Assembly (NCBI GenBank): GCA_948567375.1
Contig: OX419762.1
Span: 11,538,001 to 11,602,000 of the forward strand
Source of the DNA: Lunularia cruciata
Taxonomy: Eukaryota > Streptophyta > Marchantiopsida > Lunulariales > Lunulariaceae
Direction of reading: 5' to 3'
DNA length: 64,000 nt
The position numbers and the translations under genes are program-made. The notes under the pieces are model-generated. The model worked only from the letters and a program-made list of their open reading frames with translations. It ran no database searches and was not told where the DNA came from. Shown here piece after piece: positions 46,781-60,100 of the stretch (position 1 is the first letter of the stretch; each line of letters starts with the position of its first letter).

Positions 46781-49020
46781 TTGATATAACCAAAATGTTT
46801 GTCCGCTCATACAATACTACAATCATGTGTGATCAAATATCATCTTTTGATAGAGGATATGCCTATATAGACACCAATTAATCTAAGATAAAAAGGAAGA
46901 ATATGATTTTTAGTTAAGGGGTTTTTTGATAATTAAAGGTTTATGGTTCAAACCTCCTTGCATATAATTCTTATGTGTATCCAAAATATAACAAGATTTT
47001 GTAAGATATAGAGGTTTAAATGAAGAGTTGCACAATTTTGACAAACTACTTCAATCTTTCACATAATCCTTGTTAGTATCCACAATTTAACAAGCTTGCG
47101 TAAGAGATCTAAGGTTTAGATACTCTTGCACACTAATTTGAAGAGTGGACAAATGTGACAACTACTACAAGAAAATGTTATAATTGGAAGTCTCACATCA
47201 AGCCTCACTAGCTCACTATCCAAAAGTTAACAGGCTCTTATAAGAGATCTAAGGTTTAAATCCTCTTGCACACTAACTTGAAGAGTTGCCAAATTTTGAT
47301 TAGCTACTGAAAGAAAATGATAAAATAAGAAGTCTCACACTAATAAGTCTCAAAGCCTCACTAGGTCACAATATTTATGCCCTAAAGTTTTTGCAAAGCC
47401 TCACTAGCTTATACACATTATGCTTCAAAGTCTCATTTTTCAAAGAATCATTAGCATGACCCATTATCTCTTTCTTCAAAGCATCCCTAATATACAGCCA
47501 TTATGTCTTAAAAAGACTTTATATTCCAAAATGGGCCAAATATGGTCCACTTTGTTGATAAGTCTCCAAGCATCACTAGCTCAGAATCATTATGCCTTAA
47601 AGTTTTTTGAAAGTCTCACTATCTCATATCTATTATGCTTCAAAGTCTCTTCCTTCAAAGCATCACTAACACAAGCCATTACCTCTTTCTTCATAATATC
47701 ATTAACATTCAACCACTATGTCTTAAAAAATCTTTTAAATAAAAAAATGAGCCAAATAAGGTCCATTTTATTGCCACCATAAAATTCTTACCAATTTAAG
47801 ATATCATTATCAAACCATCTCCCAATTCTCCAACATGACATATCTTACCATTTTCTTATAATATAAAATCCTGGCTAATTGGAAATATCTCCAACTAATG
47901 ATCTTTAAATGGTGTACTACGCCAATTCACGATTCAAGGATACTCTACTAAATGTTTCACCAAAATTAATTTTTTTTTATCTAATCCAAATCTAACATCC
48001 TCCAACTCCAAATTCTTAATACTTAGTCTGTTTAAGAACTTGGTACAATATTCCAAAGTGAGGTATAGTTTTGAATATTATACCAATTTCAACTTAAAAT
48101 TCCTAAATTTTGTGCTTTTTAGATCCAATTGGACTTGTATATTACAAAATTGAGATATTTTAATTTCCAATTTCCTGCTCAATTCTTCATTTTTACAACT
48201 CAAATTATATCTTCAAGCAATTGGATAGCACTTTTATCTCAATTTTAATTTTAATTTGTCTACTAAATTAATCAAATAGCATTTTGCACCTCAAAATAAA
48301 CTAAAAAGAAATCCACTAAATCTATAGTGTTTCTATCTCTTGCAACAAACCATGGGTTTGCTCTTATATTTTAGTATGACGTTTGATTATTATCTTCAAA
48401 AAATCAAAATAATTTTAAATATCATATTTAAAATTATTTTTTAATATTGGCTATAAATTTAAATATAATCTCAATCAATGTATTCAATGTTTATAAATAA
48501 CAATTAGTCAATAGAAATTGGAGATATTATTGACCATACCCAAGCTTTGTCCCTCAATACCTACTTTTAAAATTGAAATTGAAACTTTTATATTCATTTT
48601 ATTTTAAGAAAAACCAAAACCATATACATATATGTAGATATATCTATATATAAAATAAAAATAATAATTACATTGAGTCAAGCCAAAGAAATTTTAATAT
48701 TAGAAATATTGAAGTTACACTCACTTGCTCTCTTTGCCATAGTTTGAGAAGTTAATATAAAAGACTTGAATTCTCTAACATTCCAAGCAGAGGTATTCTT
48801 GAAGCCACTAGCATTAGAGAACCCAAATTAAACTTGCATGTTCTTTTTGCTACAATTAAGAGCTCTAGAGGTTCAACTTTGAAGAAGTGATATATGTAGA
48901 ATTTGAAGTCTAAGTACATACCTTTACCAAGGAACCAAAAACTAATAGCACATACAACAATGGCTGTAATAGTACCCTCTAAAACCCTAACATTATAAAT
49001 ATGAGTTGCTGAATTTTAAC
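46781..49020 (-). mobile_element. Degenerate LTR of the older gypsy-type copy, expanded by internal repeats
   Basis: 48800-49000 matches the LTR block around AACTCAAAGGCTCAAC / AGAAGTGA at 45250-45330, and the block at 46920-47280 resembles the start of the solo LTR at about 4090-4140. Three copies of an AGAGATCTAAGGTTTA ... CTCTTGCACACTAA unit occur at about 46976, 47075 and 47217. The right boundary is approximate. Confidence 0.5.
47340..47782. repeat. Tandem duplication, ~225-bp period
   Basis: Blocks CCTCACTAGCT ... CTTCAAAGTCTC ... TCAAAGCATC ... GCCAAATA(T/A)GGTCCA repeat once. The open frame at 47420-47782 merely spans this duplication and is not a gene. Confidence 0.6.
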
Positions 49021-49309
49021 ACAATTCTTATTATCAAACTAAGAATCAAAAGTTTTAGCAAACTAGTTAAAGAACCACCAAAAACATGATAATACAAGTA
49101 CACAGACCACCTATCTTTATTAGTAATTTTTAGATTGCTATTTCAATTTGTGGAAGATAGAACCTAGAACCACCGAGTCAAAAGAACATAAGTTATGCAA
49201 GTTAGAATGACTCAAGGTGCATAAGATCCATTGGCCTAAAGATCCATAACCTAGTATTTATACATATTAACTAGTATATATATATATGGTTGTGTGTATA
49301 TACATAGAC

Positions 49310-49312
<3 letters not shown>

Positions 49313-49372
<60 letters not shown>
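49313..49372. repeat. (TA)n microsatellite
   Basis: An uninterrupted TA dinucleotide run of about 30 units. Confidence 0.98.
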
Positions 49373-49376
<4 letters not shown>

Positions 49377-49977
49377 CTCAAGACTGAAATTTATCCTAAA
49401 AAGCTAGAAGAAATATAGACTAGGTGCCTACATGTTAGAAATGAAATTAACAAAAAATAATTGAAAAAGATGTTCAATTTTAAATTTTAACAAAAGGAAA
49501 GGATAATAAAAAACAAATTGATGTGTCACCTTCAACACTTGGGATAATTTGATGGGACCGCCTATGAAAATTTTTACTATATGCATTCAAAAACTTTCTA
49601 CTATATATTTTTTCTTATTTATACACATATAATAATTTAAAATTTCCATACTTTGAATGTAATTTTGGAAAAGTTAGAGCATGCTTTGCTAGCAAAATAG
49701 AGTACAAAGGTCTACTTATTGTTGAGTGTGATTAAATAATATGCTTGTATATAGAACATGTTATACAAGGAAATCCGCAATTGTCATATTGCAAAGTCAT
49801 CTATCATCATTCATTGCAACTTGTGGGTTTTTCATCTTTATATCTAAACTATAGTTGTTGTAGGAAGGTACTACAATACAACACAAACACAATTGAAAGT
49901 ACCAAAAATTTTGGGAGGTTCAATTTTAACTTTATGGGTACTCATAAATATCCATAAAAAGGTTTTGATGGATAGTT
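49373..49977. other. AT-rich intergenic stretch, nothing identified
   Basis: No domain in any frame. It ends at the left boundary of the tandem duplication (first shared base 49978). Confidence 0.6.
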
Positions 49978-52900
49978 TATAACAATTTCATTGGTAGTGG
50001 TGGATGAGATTTCAATAGGTTTTATGAATGGGGGACAAAATTTTATAGGAAGAAAATTCATGATCCATAAAATTTTATGGGTTATGGGGTTTATAAGATG
50101 CTATGTAAACATTAATTAGAGTAATAATTGTCCTTTGTTTGAGTTTGAATCTTTTATTGCATGTAGTCAAACTGAGGAAGTGAAAAGGTTTGTTCATCAT
50201 TTTCTACTATTGACTTAAATATTTGCGGCATTCCTTGTTGAGTTTGTTATATTTATAAACAATCTCACAATTCCTTGTTGAGGTTGTGATATTCACAAAA
50301 AATACTAATAATACTCCTTGTGGAGTTTGTTATTTTGCTGAGGTTTGCAAAATTAGTTATTGATCATGATCTTGTGTGATTAGACATATTTGCAAAAGTG
50401 AAGGAATAGATGGTGAATATTAAGGAATGCCATGCACTATTACTCATTTTCAACTCATGAAAAAAATAGCAAAATGTATCAAATGGATTATTTGAGGAGA
50501 AGCAAAAGGAGAAGATGATAGTTAAGAGTGGTAGAGAGGAGAAATCAATCTCTTCCCTTATCAAGAAATCATTAGTAAACTTATTAGTAGTGAATGTACT
50601 ATTATTTATTGTTGCACAAGCCATTAGGAATAGGTTATCAAGAAATCAATAGTGAACTTACTAGTAGTGAATGTAATATTATTTATCTATTGAGCAAGCT
50701 ACTAGTAATGGGTTGAATCTATCTTCATGAGCATTGTACACTTATGTGATTTATCTTTATTATACAAATTGTTAGTTGCAATCTTCATGAAGATGTGTCA
50801 AAAAATCTTTAATCTACGCTATTTGTGTGATAGTGTTCTTAGAAGTGCCGTCATAATTACTTCTTGTTCTGCTTGAGAAATAACCATATCTCTTTTCTTA
50901 ATAATTTTACACAAATAATAATCTCTAAGATTGATCACATCACATGCACCATATACAATCCTATCAAGATTCTAAAGGCCTAGTCTAATGAGTCTCTATC
51001 AAGGACAAAAGATCTAGAGGATCATCGATTGTCTTTATAATTAGGGAGAAAGTGAGAACAATCATAAAACAAGTTCAATTCTTGAATAAATTATAATTGG
51101 ATGATAATGTCAAAATAATCACTAGATCCTAATTCATGAACTCATTAAAGAAATTTCTCCATTTTTCCTCAACCCATAATCTCTTCCAATCACTTGTGAC
51201 ATGATCCAACAATCTTGATTCTCTTTGGCTTGTTTACTATATTATTCTACCTTCACATCCACTTAGTTTATTCTATTGATGTTGTTAGGCTAGTTGCATA
51301 TTGATATGGGGAGTATATATTCAATCAAACAACTGAAGAGAAAAATCTAATTTGCATGGTTGATTTGGTTCACCATGATGCCTTTATCTCTTGTTATTCA
51401 CCAACAATCACCATGCCAAAGTAAGATTGCATGAGCTAGCTATGTATTTGTGGTATGTTTTAGTTTTTACACAAAATAGTCCATTGTTCACATTGACCTT
51501 ATCACAAGGCAACCTGATGGGACAATCTACATCAAATGTTCAACTTCCATTCTTTACAATCTGTCTAATATGGATATTTAATGCTTGTTATAAAAAAACA
51601 ACTAACCAACTTTGGGCTTGGCACATCCATAGATTTTGAGCACTTAAAGTTTCAAGATATATTGCTACGATTAACATGCAAGAGAAACAACAAAATATTC
51701 AATCTATTTCATTTCTCAATGCTCCTCATAAAGCACCTTGAAGCAAAATCTATTACTCCTCAAGACACATCATAAATGCTTAATGTACCCCATATTGCAT
51801 ACCATCACACAACCCCATTTTCTTGGTGGCCTCATGAAATTAATCTTTGTTTAATTTATTCAACTTTGAATATTCATGATATTTTTGCACAATATGATGT
51901 TTCAGCAAGTCCACTTTCACACATAGAAGATTTTTAAATTTCCTAAGGCTAAACTTCCATGTGGTATGTTCTACCTCTTCTATCTCTCTCACGTGCATAA
52001 CTAACATAATGTAGTGTAATGTTATTCACTTAATATACTCATAACTTATTTTTCAATTTTTATACTAAAATGCACTTTCATGAATTTTCATCCCTGACAT
52101 TTTATAGAGTGTTTAGTTCTACTCATCCTATTTTTTATTGGTTCTCATAAAAATTTCACAGATGTCATTATTTGACTATAAATATCATATCATTTGCATA
52201 TCTAAAATTGCACTCATTCTATTTTATCATGCATATACAAAAGTATCCACTACAAGATATAATTTATTATAATGTAATTATTACATGCTACTTTAGGCCC
52301 AAAAAAGAATATGGTGCCAAAAAAATTCCGTTCTATCCATGGGTTTACTATGCAAAGCAATGTCTAGCTTTGAATGGACAAATGTACAATCAATGAATGG
52401 TATGCTTTCATATTGCCTGGATTCTTTAAGTTTTCTTGATTTCATATTTTGTTTGGTGTCATTTTTGCATCCTCTCAAAATTTGACTTGAGGAAATGTTG
52501 ATCCAAATAGATCATTTCCATTTCAATGAGTTCAAACATTTATCATATTAAGATATGATTATTATTCAAATATGTATACTCAACTACTCCATTGCAAAGA
52601 CAAGAACTCATTGAAATTCTCCCTCTTATGGAGAGAATCTAACATTAACACGGAGAAGTCAGTTGAACACAAGACAATCCTTTCATTGCTTAATTTTAAG
52701 CCTTCTTCTATTGCCCTAATGCAATTGCTTTGGGGTGGATCCATCTCCAGGATTCCTCCTTACCAGGTTCAATAGGTTATTGTCAAAAAGTACAGCATAA
52801 TCATAACAAACAAAAGCCAAATAGAGTACTAAATTACCAACTAAACAACCATAGCATATCACTCTAAAGTTCTCTACCTAACAATTACATAATTCTACCA

Positions 52901-55900
52901 TATATGCTTATATTACTGTATGACTTGCATAGCTCGGATATCTTAGATGCGGTAGGGAAAATTTCTCATATATTGGGGCTTAGCATCATGTTACCTTCTT
53001 ATGTCTCTCCCTTGTACGGCTTGATGGGTCTTCCCATCATTTTTTTTGTAGGCAAACGCCTTCTTCTCTCTTATATTACACCAAGTTAGTAGAAAATGTC
53101 TGCACAATAGGACCAGCCCACTCACGATAAAGTGCAATGCATTTGCTCCGGCCCTAAGATTGCACTTATGTTTCCCAAAAAGTCACTAAGTACACTTCAT
53201 TTTTAAATTGTCGGTATCCAAACTTACATTTTGGATGTTCACGTCTATATGTCATGAGATATAATTGTTTGTATGTAAATGTCATTCAGACAAAATATTT
53301 CTAATCCATTTTGCTGTTTCTGAATGATGACTTCATTCCATAAGTCAATGAAGAATATTTTGTTCACTAAGATAGGTCATATAAACTTTTATCCTTTTTG
53401 TTAATCAGAATTCATATAACTCCATTATATACTTGTATGAAATAGTTAATTTGTTCAGATATTAATACAATGAACAAGTTGTGATTCTCCTCTCCTTTGT
53501 AAGGCAAATATCTAATATTTACTAAACATGAAGTTTCTTAAAATCCAACACTCAAACTCTAAATATCAAATGTTGAAGTTTGAAAGGTCAAATATACTCA
53601 AATGTCCAGATCTACAAACTAAAATATCCATTTTTCAAATTCAGATGTAAAATTCTCTAATTCATATTTCCATATCTTGAACACAAAATGCGGTAAGCTC
53701 AATTGTCCAATTCTAGATCTCAAAGTTCATATGGTAAGCTCAATTCTCCAATTCTAGATCTTGAACATCTTATTGACTCGTAATACAAAGTAAGTAATAA
53801 TTTATTATAATTATAATATATATTATAAATTATTAATTATTAAATTAATAACTGAAATTTCATTTGACCATTAAAGTTCAAAAACTTGTTAATTTAAGCT
53901 TATATTTTGCAAGTTCAAGAACTTTAAAATAAAATAAAATTTTTAAAATATAATAATAAACTGAACCTAAAAGGATATTGAAGAAATTATAAAGAGATTT
54001 TATATTGTCCTCTACTATAATTTAAATTTCATTGGAAAAATAAAGATTATAAAAATGTTGATATTTGATCCAATCAATAATAAAGGGAATGAATATTCTC
54101 TATCCACTAGATTTTAAAATTCTAGTCTATTATGCTAGGTAAAGAACTTGAACTTGAGAGGTTAAAGAGCAGAAAGGGAGATTTAGAATCTTACTTCACT
54201 TCACCATTTGCTTTCATAATCAAAGAATCCAAATCTCGTTGATGTGCTACTATAATACTTTTATGTCTAGTTATTTTATATATCCTTGAAATATAATAAT
54301 TAAATAATATATCTACAAGCCCCTAAAATAACCTAGCACATCAAATCATAAAAGAAAATAAAATGGTTAGATAGACTCACAACTCAAAATATGCTATATA
54401 AATCATTTATCCAAATTATGTATTGTCAATTTATACTTGAAAGAGATCCATATTCTGAAATGCTTTACAATGCAAAACTCAACCAATGGCAAAGTATTCC
54501 TCCATAGCCAAGACAACAAAGCAAGATTTTGAATTCCACCATTTCCATGTTAAAGAGTGCAAAGCATAACTCTAGAATCACGATCCATTGCATTCCCCGT
54601 ATCTAACATATCTAAGAAGAAGAATATGCCATTTGCCAAAAGACAATGTTTGATGCTCCAAGCCAAAGCCACTTATTCTTCCATAGTCAGGACCGTAGAG
54701 CAAAATATTGAGTTAAGCCATATTCCTTGATGTTCAAGAGTATAAAGCGGAGTTCTAGAATCAAGATCCATATTATTCTTTTGTGCAGAAGAGGAGTAAG
54801 CTATTTTTCACAATGTGTTTGCTTCATGTGTTCTTCAAGATCGCTTTTCTCAATGTGTTTTCAAAGCATAACAAATAAATAAATAATATGCTTAACACTT
54901 TCAAAGTTTATCAACCATTAAAATTATCTTAGTAATGGTTGAGAAAATTTAAGAATTGTAAAGTATTTAAATTCTTAAATTTTATTATTATTATCTAAAA
55001 TTTAAACTAGATCTGAACTACACAACAGAATATCATTCCCTTGAAACCAAGGCTACCATTGTACTCCTCCTCAGTGAAGATTGTAAAGCAATATTTTGAG
55101 TTTAGATATATTTCTTGATGTTCAAGAATGCAAAGCAAGATTCTAGAATTACACTTTGGCATACTCCTCTTTGTGTCTTAGAAGAAGAAGAAATTTCTTG
55201 TTGTCTAAAAGAAAGAATCCATTTGCACTGCAATCCATTCTCAAATTATAATCAATAATAATACACTTATAAACTCTGCACGTTCCATTGACAATCTATG
55301 TTATCATTGTAATGGTTGAAAAAATTAGCAAGATGCAAAAATAGTTCTCAAAGTGATGAGTTATTAACACTAAGTTTTGAATCTTTCGATACTAACAAGA
55401 ACAAAGGAAAACACATGAAGAAAATATAACACTAGAAAACACTATAACACCTTGTTGAAAATTGCTCAAAGAGTAAAGATGAAGTCCATGGCCTCTTTGT
55501 GTGTAGTTCCTCTTGCCTTGGCACATCATAACAAAAATGAGAAGCATAGAACTTTACTAATGTTGTGGCTTGGACTATTTCAATTTGAATTTCAATCTAA
55601 TGAAGAGGAATTAAGTGTAGCAAGCAATTGAAACTAATAACACTTGAGCACTTACCAATTGCAAGCACTCTCTCCTATGTACATTTTTTTGTAACAAAAA
55701 TTTGTGATGCTCATATATGGATCCATTTGCAAGCTCACATATGTGAGCCTTAAACACTAACACCCACATCTATCTATATTACTCTTAGAGCAAGGACAAG
55801 AGATAGTCCACTGAAACAATTTTCAGCAAATAAATTGCAATAGAATTGACAATTGAAACGTAGATCCTTAAAAACTCATCCTCCATTAGTATTATTGAGA

Positions 55901-57136
55901 AAGATAGCTTGCAAGTTCTACTATGAAAGAAAGATCTTACACAAGATAGAGTGAATATCTTCTATTTATGCAAAGATCAATCACACAAATCAACAAGAAA
56001 GTAGGAACAAATAAGTAAATTGTCCATATTGAAGAAGCAATTAATCCATATCAACATATGGGTGAGAGAATCCATATCAGCATTGTTGTGCGTATATACA
56101 TCGCTACACAACATACATCGCTGTCAACATCATACACTATAGAAGCATAACTCACACATAAGTCATGCATAGACTCTAAAGTGCCACAATAATCAGATTG
56201 CTTACCACTCTCAACTCAACTCAACACAGATCAGTACTGATCTGTCACTCTATAAACTGCCAACAACTGGGCACTGATTACAATCAAGCCACACCCACTC
56301 AAGCATAGAGAATCCAAGTGATGCTCACCGGCCTCTGTCCACCATAGCCAAGAACTCAAAGGCTCAACATTAGAGAAGTGAGCTCTATGAAGCTCACTTC
56401 AAAACTATACCCCCTAGACTTGAGCTAGCTCTGAAACCCTAACGGTCCCACTGATGGCACACTCAATGGTACAAATGGTGCAAAGTGACGGTGGGCTCTA
56501 CCGTGAATTCAGTACCCAAACATGAAATCTGACCGTTGGAAAGTAGTCTCTAAGATACTGCTGAAATAACTCTAACTACTATCACTGGAACTCCAGTGTT
56601 TGAGCAATCTAGATGCGACACTACCAATGATGTGACAGTTGTCGTGCATATATACATTGCTACACAATATACATCACTGTCAACATCATACACTATAGAA
56701 GCACAATTCACACATAAGTCATACATAGACTCTAAAGTGCCACAATCGCCCCTTAGTTGGTGGTTAGGTCCCTCTAACTCCATATAGCCATCTACTCTAA
56801 GTATATGGTATACCCTCTAATGGACAAAGATCAGGAGGCCGGGTGCTATGGACCCCTATCGTTAGTCGCTTGTGTGCAATCTATACCATATAAAGAATGA
56901 ACTAGCTATGGGTCAAGTACATCTAGGACATAACCACTGTCCTTGAGGAACCACCGTGAGGGGAGGAGTCATACATGCCATATGCCATCCTCTCAAACAA
57001 CTATCACACACTAACATAGTAGCAGCTCCACCAGAAGAGCCACATAACATACACCTCAAGCTTGCATGTACAAGTGCCAAGCTTGGATCCATAGTACCAT
57101 CAATGTTTGGGAGGTGGCATGCATGTACATATGTTC
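49978..57136. repeat. First copy of a 7159-bp direct tandem duplication
   Basis: Every block I compared recurs 7159 bp later without change, and nine open frames in it are repeated residue for residue. The shared sequence starts at TATAACAATTTC (49978 and 57137); the base before differs. 50020-56050 is the same repeat as 5200-13690 in a younger, simpler form. 56088-57136 adds an LTR fragment and about 390 bp of unrelated, less AT-rich sequence. It contains no gene: its short frames do not resemble any family. Confidence 0.95.
56191..56637 (-). mobile_element. Truncated LTR bracketed by 103-bp direct repeats
   Basis: It matches 4752-5199 and the outer half of 44613-45524, ending in GTGACA. 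It is flanked by 103-bp near-identical direct repeats at 56088-56190 and 56644-56746 (GTGC(G/A)TATATACAT ... AAAGTGCCACAAT). That is too long for an ordinary target duplication. Confidence 0.7.
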
Positions 57137-60100
57137 TATAACAATTTCATTGGTAGTGGTGGATGAGATTTCAATAGGTTTTATGAATGGGGGACAAAAT
57201 TTTATAGGAAGAAAATTCATGATCCATAAAATTTTATGGGTTATGGGGTTTATAAGATGCTATGTAAACATTAATTAGAGTAATAATTGTCCTTTGTTTG
57301 AGTTTGAATCTTTTATTGCATGTAGTCAAACTGAGGAAGTGAAAAGGTTTGTTCATCATTTTCTACTATTGACTTAAATATTTGCGGCATTCCTTGTTGA
57401 GTTTGTTATATTTATAAACAATCTCACAATTCCTTGTTGAGGTTGTGATATTCACAAAAAATACTAATAATACTCCTTGTGGAGTTTGTTATTTTGCTGA
57501 GGTTTGCAAAATTAGTTATTGATCATGATCTTGTGTGATTAGACATATTTGCAAAAGTGAAGGAATAGATGGTGAATATTAAGGAATGCCATGCACTATT
57601 ACTCATTTTCAACTCATGAAAAAAATAGCAAAATGTATCAAATGGATTATTTGAGGAGAAGCAAAAGGAGAAGATGATAGTTAAGAGTGGTAGAGAGGAG
57701 AAATCAATCTCTTCCCTTATCAAGAAATCATTAGTAAACTTATTAGTAGTGAATGTACTATTATTTATTGTTGCACAAGCCATTAGGAATAGGTTATCAA
57801 GAAATCAATAGTGAACTTACTAGTAGTGAATGTAATATTATTTATCTATTGAGCAAGCTACTAGTAATGGGTTGAATCTATCTTCATGAGCATTGTACAC
57901 TTATGTGATTTATCTTTATTATACAAATTGTTAGTTGCAATCTTCATGAAGATGTGTCAAAAAATCTTTAATCTACGCTATTTGTGTGATAGTGTTCTTA
58001 GAAGTGCCGTCATAATTACTTCTTGTTCTGCTTGAGAAATAACCATATCTCTTTTCTTAATAATTTTACACAAATAATAATCTCTAAGATTGATCACATC
58101 ACATGCACCATATACAATCCTATCAAGATTCTAAAGGCCTAGTCTAATGAGTCTCTATCAAGGACAAAAGATCTAGAGGATCATCGATTGTCTTTATAAT
58201 TAGGGAGAAAGTGAGAACAATCATAAAACAAGTTCAATTCTTGAATAAATTATAATTGGATGATAATGTCAAAATAATCACTAGATCCTAATTCATGAAC
58301 TCATTAAAGAAATTTCTCCATTTTTCCTCAACCCATAATCTCTTCCAATCACTTGTGACATGATCCAACAATCTTGATTCTCTTTGGCTTGTTTACTATA
58401 TTATTCTACCTTCACATCCACTTAGTTTATTCTATTGATGTTGTTAGGCTAGTTGCATATTGATATGGGGAGTATATATTCAATCAAACAACTGAAGAGA
58501 AAAATCTAATTTGCATGGTTGATTTGGTTCACCATGATGCCTTTATCTCTTGTTATTCACCAACAATCACCATGCCAAAGTAAGATTGCATGAGCTAGCT
58601 ATGTATTTGTGGTATGTTTTAGTTTTTACACAAAATAGTCCATTGTTCACATTGACCTTATCACAAGGCAACCTGATGGGACAATCTACATCAAATGTTC
58701 AACTTCCATTCTTTACAATCTGTCTAATATGGATATTTAATGCTTGTTATAAAAAAACAACTAACCAACTTTGGGCTTGGCACATCCATAGATTTTGAGC
58801 ACTTAAAGTTTCAAGATATATTGCTACGATTAACATGCAAGAGAAACAACAAAATATTCAATCTATTTCATTTCTCAATGCTCCTCATAAAGCACCTTGA
58901 AGCAAAATCTATTACTCCTCAAGACACATCATAAATGCTTAATGTACCCCATATTGCATACCATCACACAACCCCATTTTCTTGGTGGCCTCATGAAATT
59001 AATCTTTGTTTAATTTATTCAACTTTGAATATTCATGATATTTTTGCACAATATGATGTTTCAGCAAGTCCACTTTCACACATAGAAGATTTTTAAATTT
59101 CCTAAGGCTAAACTTCCATGTGGTATGTTCTACCTCTTCTATCTCTCTCACGTGCATAACTAACATAATGTAGTGTAATGTTATTCACTTAATATACTCA
59201 TAACTTATTTTTCAATTTTTATACTAAAATGCACTTTCATGAATTTTCATCCCTGACATTTTATAGAGTGTTTAGTTCTACTCATCCTATTTTTTATTGG
59301 TTCTCATAAAAATTTCACAGATGTCATTATTTGACTATAAATATCATATCATTTGCATATCTAAAATTGCACTCATTCTATTTTATCATGCATATACAAA
59401 AGTATCCACTACAAGATATAATTTATTATAATGTAATTATTACATGCTACTTTAGGCCCAAAAAAGAATATGGTGCCAAAAAAATTCCGTTCTATCCATG
59501 GGTTTACTATGCAAAGCAATGTCTAGCTTTGAATGGACAAATGTACAATCAATGAATGGTATGCTTTCATATTGCCTGGATTCTTTAAGTTTTCTTGATT
59601 TCATATTTTGTTTGGTGTCATTTTTGCATCCTCTCAAAATTTGACTTGAGGAAATGTTGATCCAAATAGATCATTTCCATTTCAATGAGTTCAAACATTT
59701 ATCATATTAAGATATGATTATTATTCAAATATGTATACTCAACTACTCCATTGCAAAGACAAGAACTCATTGAAATTCTCCCTCTTATGGAGAGAATCTA
59801 ACATTAACACGGAGAAGTCAGTTGAACACAAGACAATCCTTTCATTGCTTAATTTTAAGCCTTCTTCTATTGCCCTAATGCAATTGCTTTGGGGTGGATC
59901 CATCTCCAGGATTCCTCCTTACCAGGTTCAATAGGTTATTGTCAAAAAGTACAGCATAATCATAACAAACAAAAGCCAAATAGAGTACTAAATTACCAAC
60001 TAAACAACCATAGCATATCACTCTAAAGTTCTCTACCTAACAATTACATAATTCTACCATATATGCTTATATTACTGTATGACTTGCATAGCTCGGATAT

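Noticed and set aside
47420-47782. 120-codon open frame
   Set aside because: It spans two copies of a ~225-bp AT-rich tandem repeat in a decayed LTR, which explains its repetitive translation.
50364-50624. Frames repeated exactly at +7159 bp (86, 82, 77 codons and others)
   Set aside because: Their conservation reflects the recent DNA duplication only. The diverged copy at 5200-13690 does not keep these frames, so they are not selected genes.
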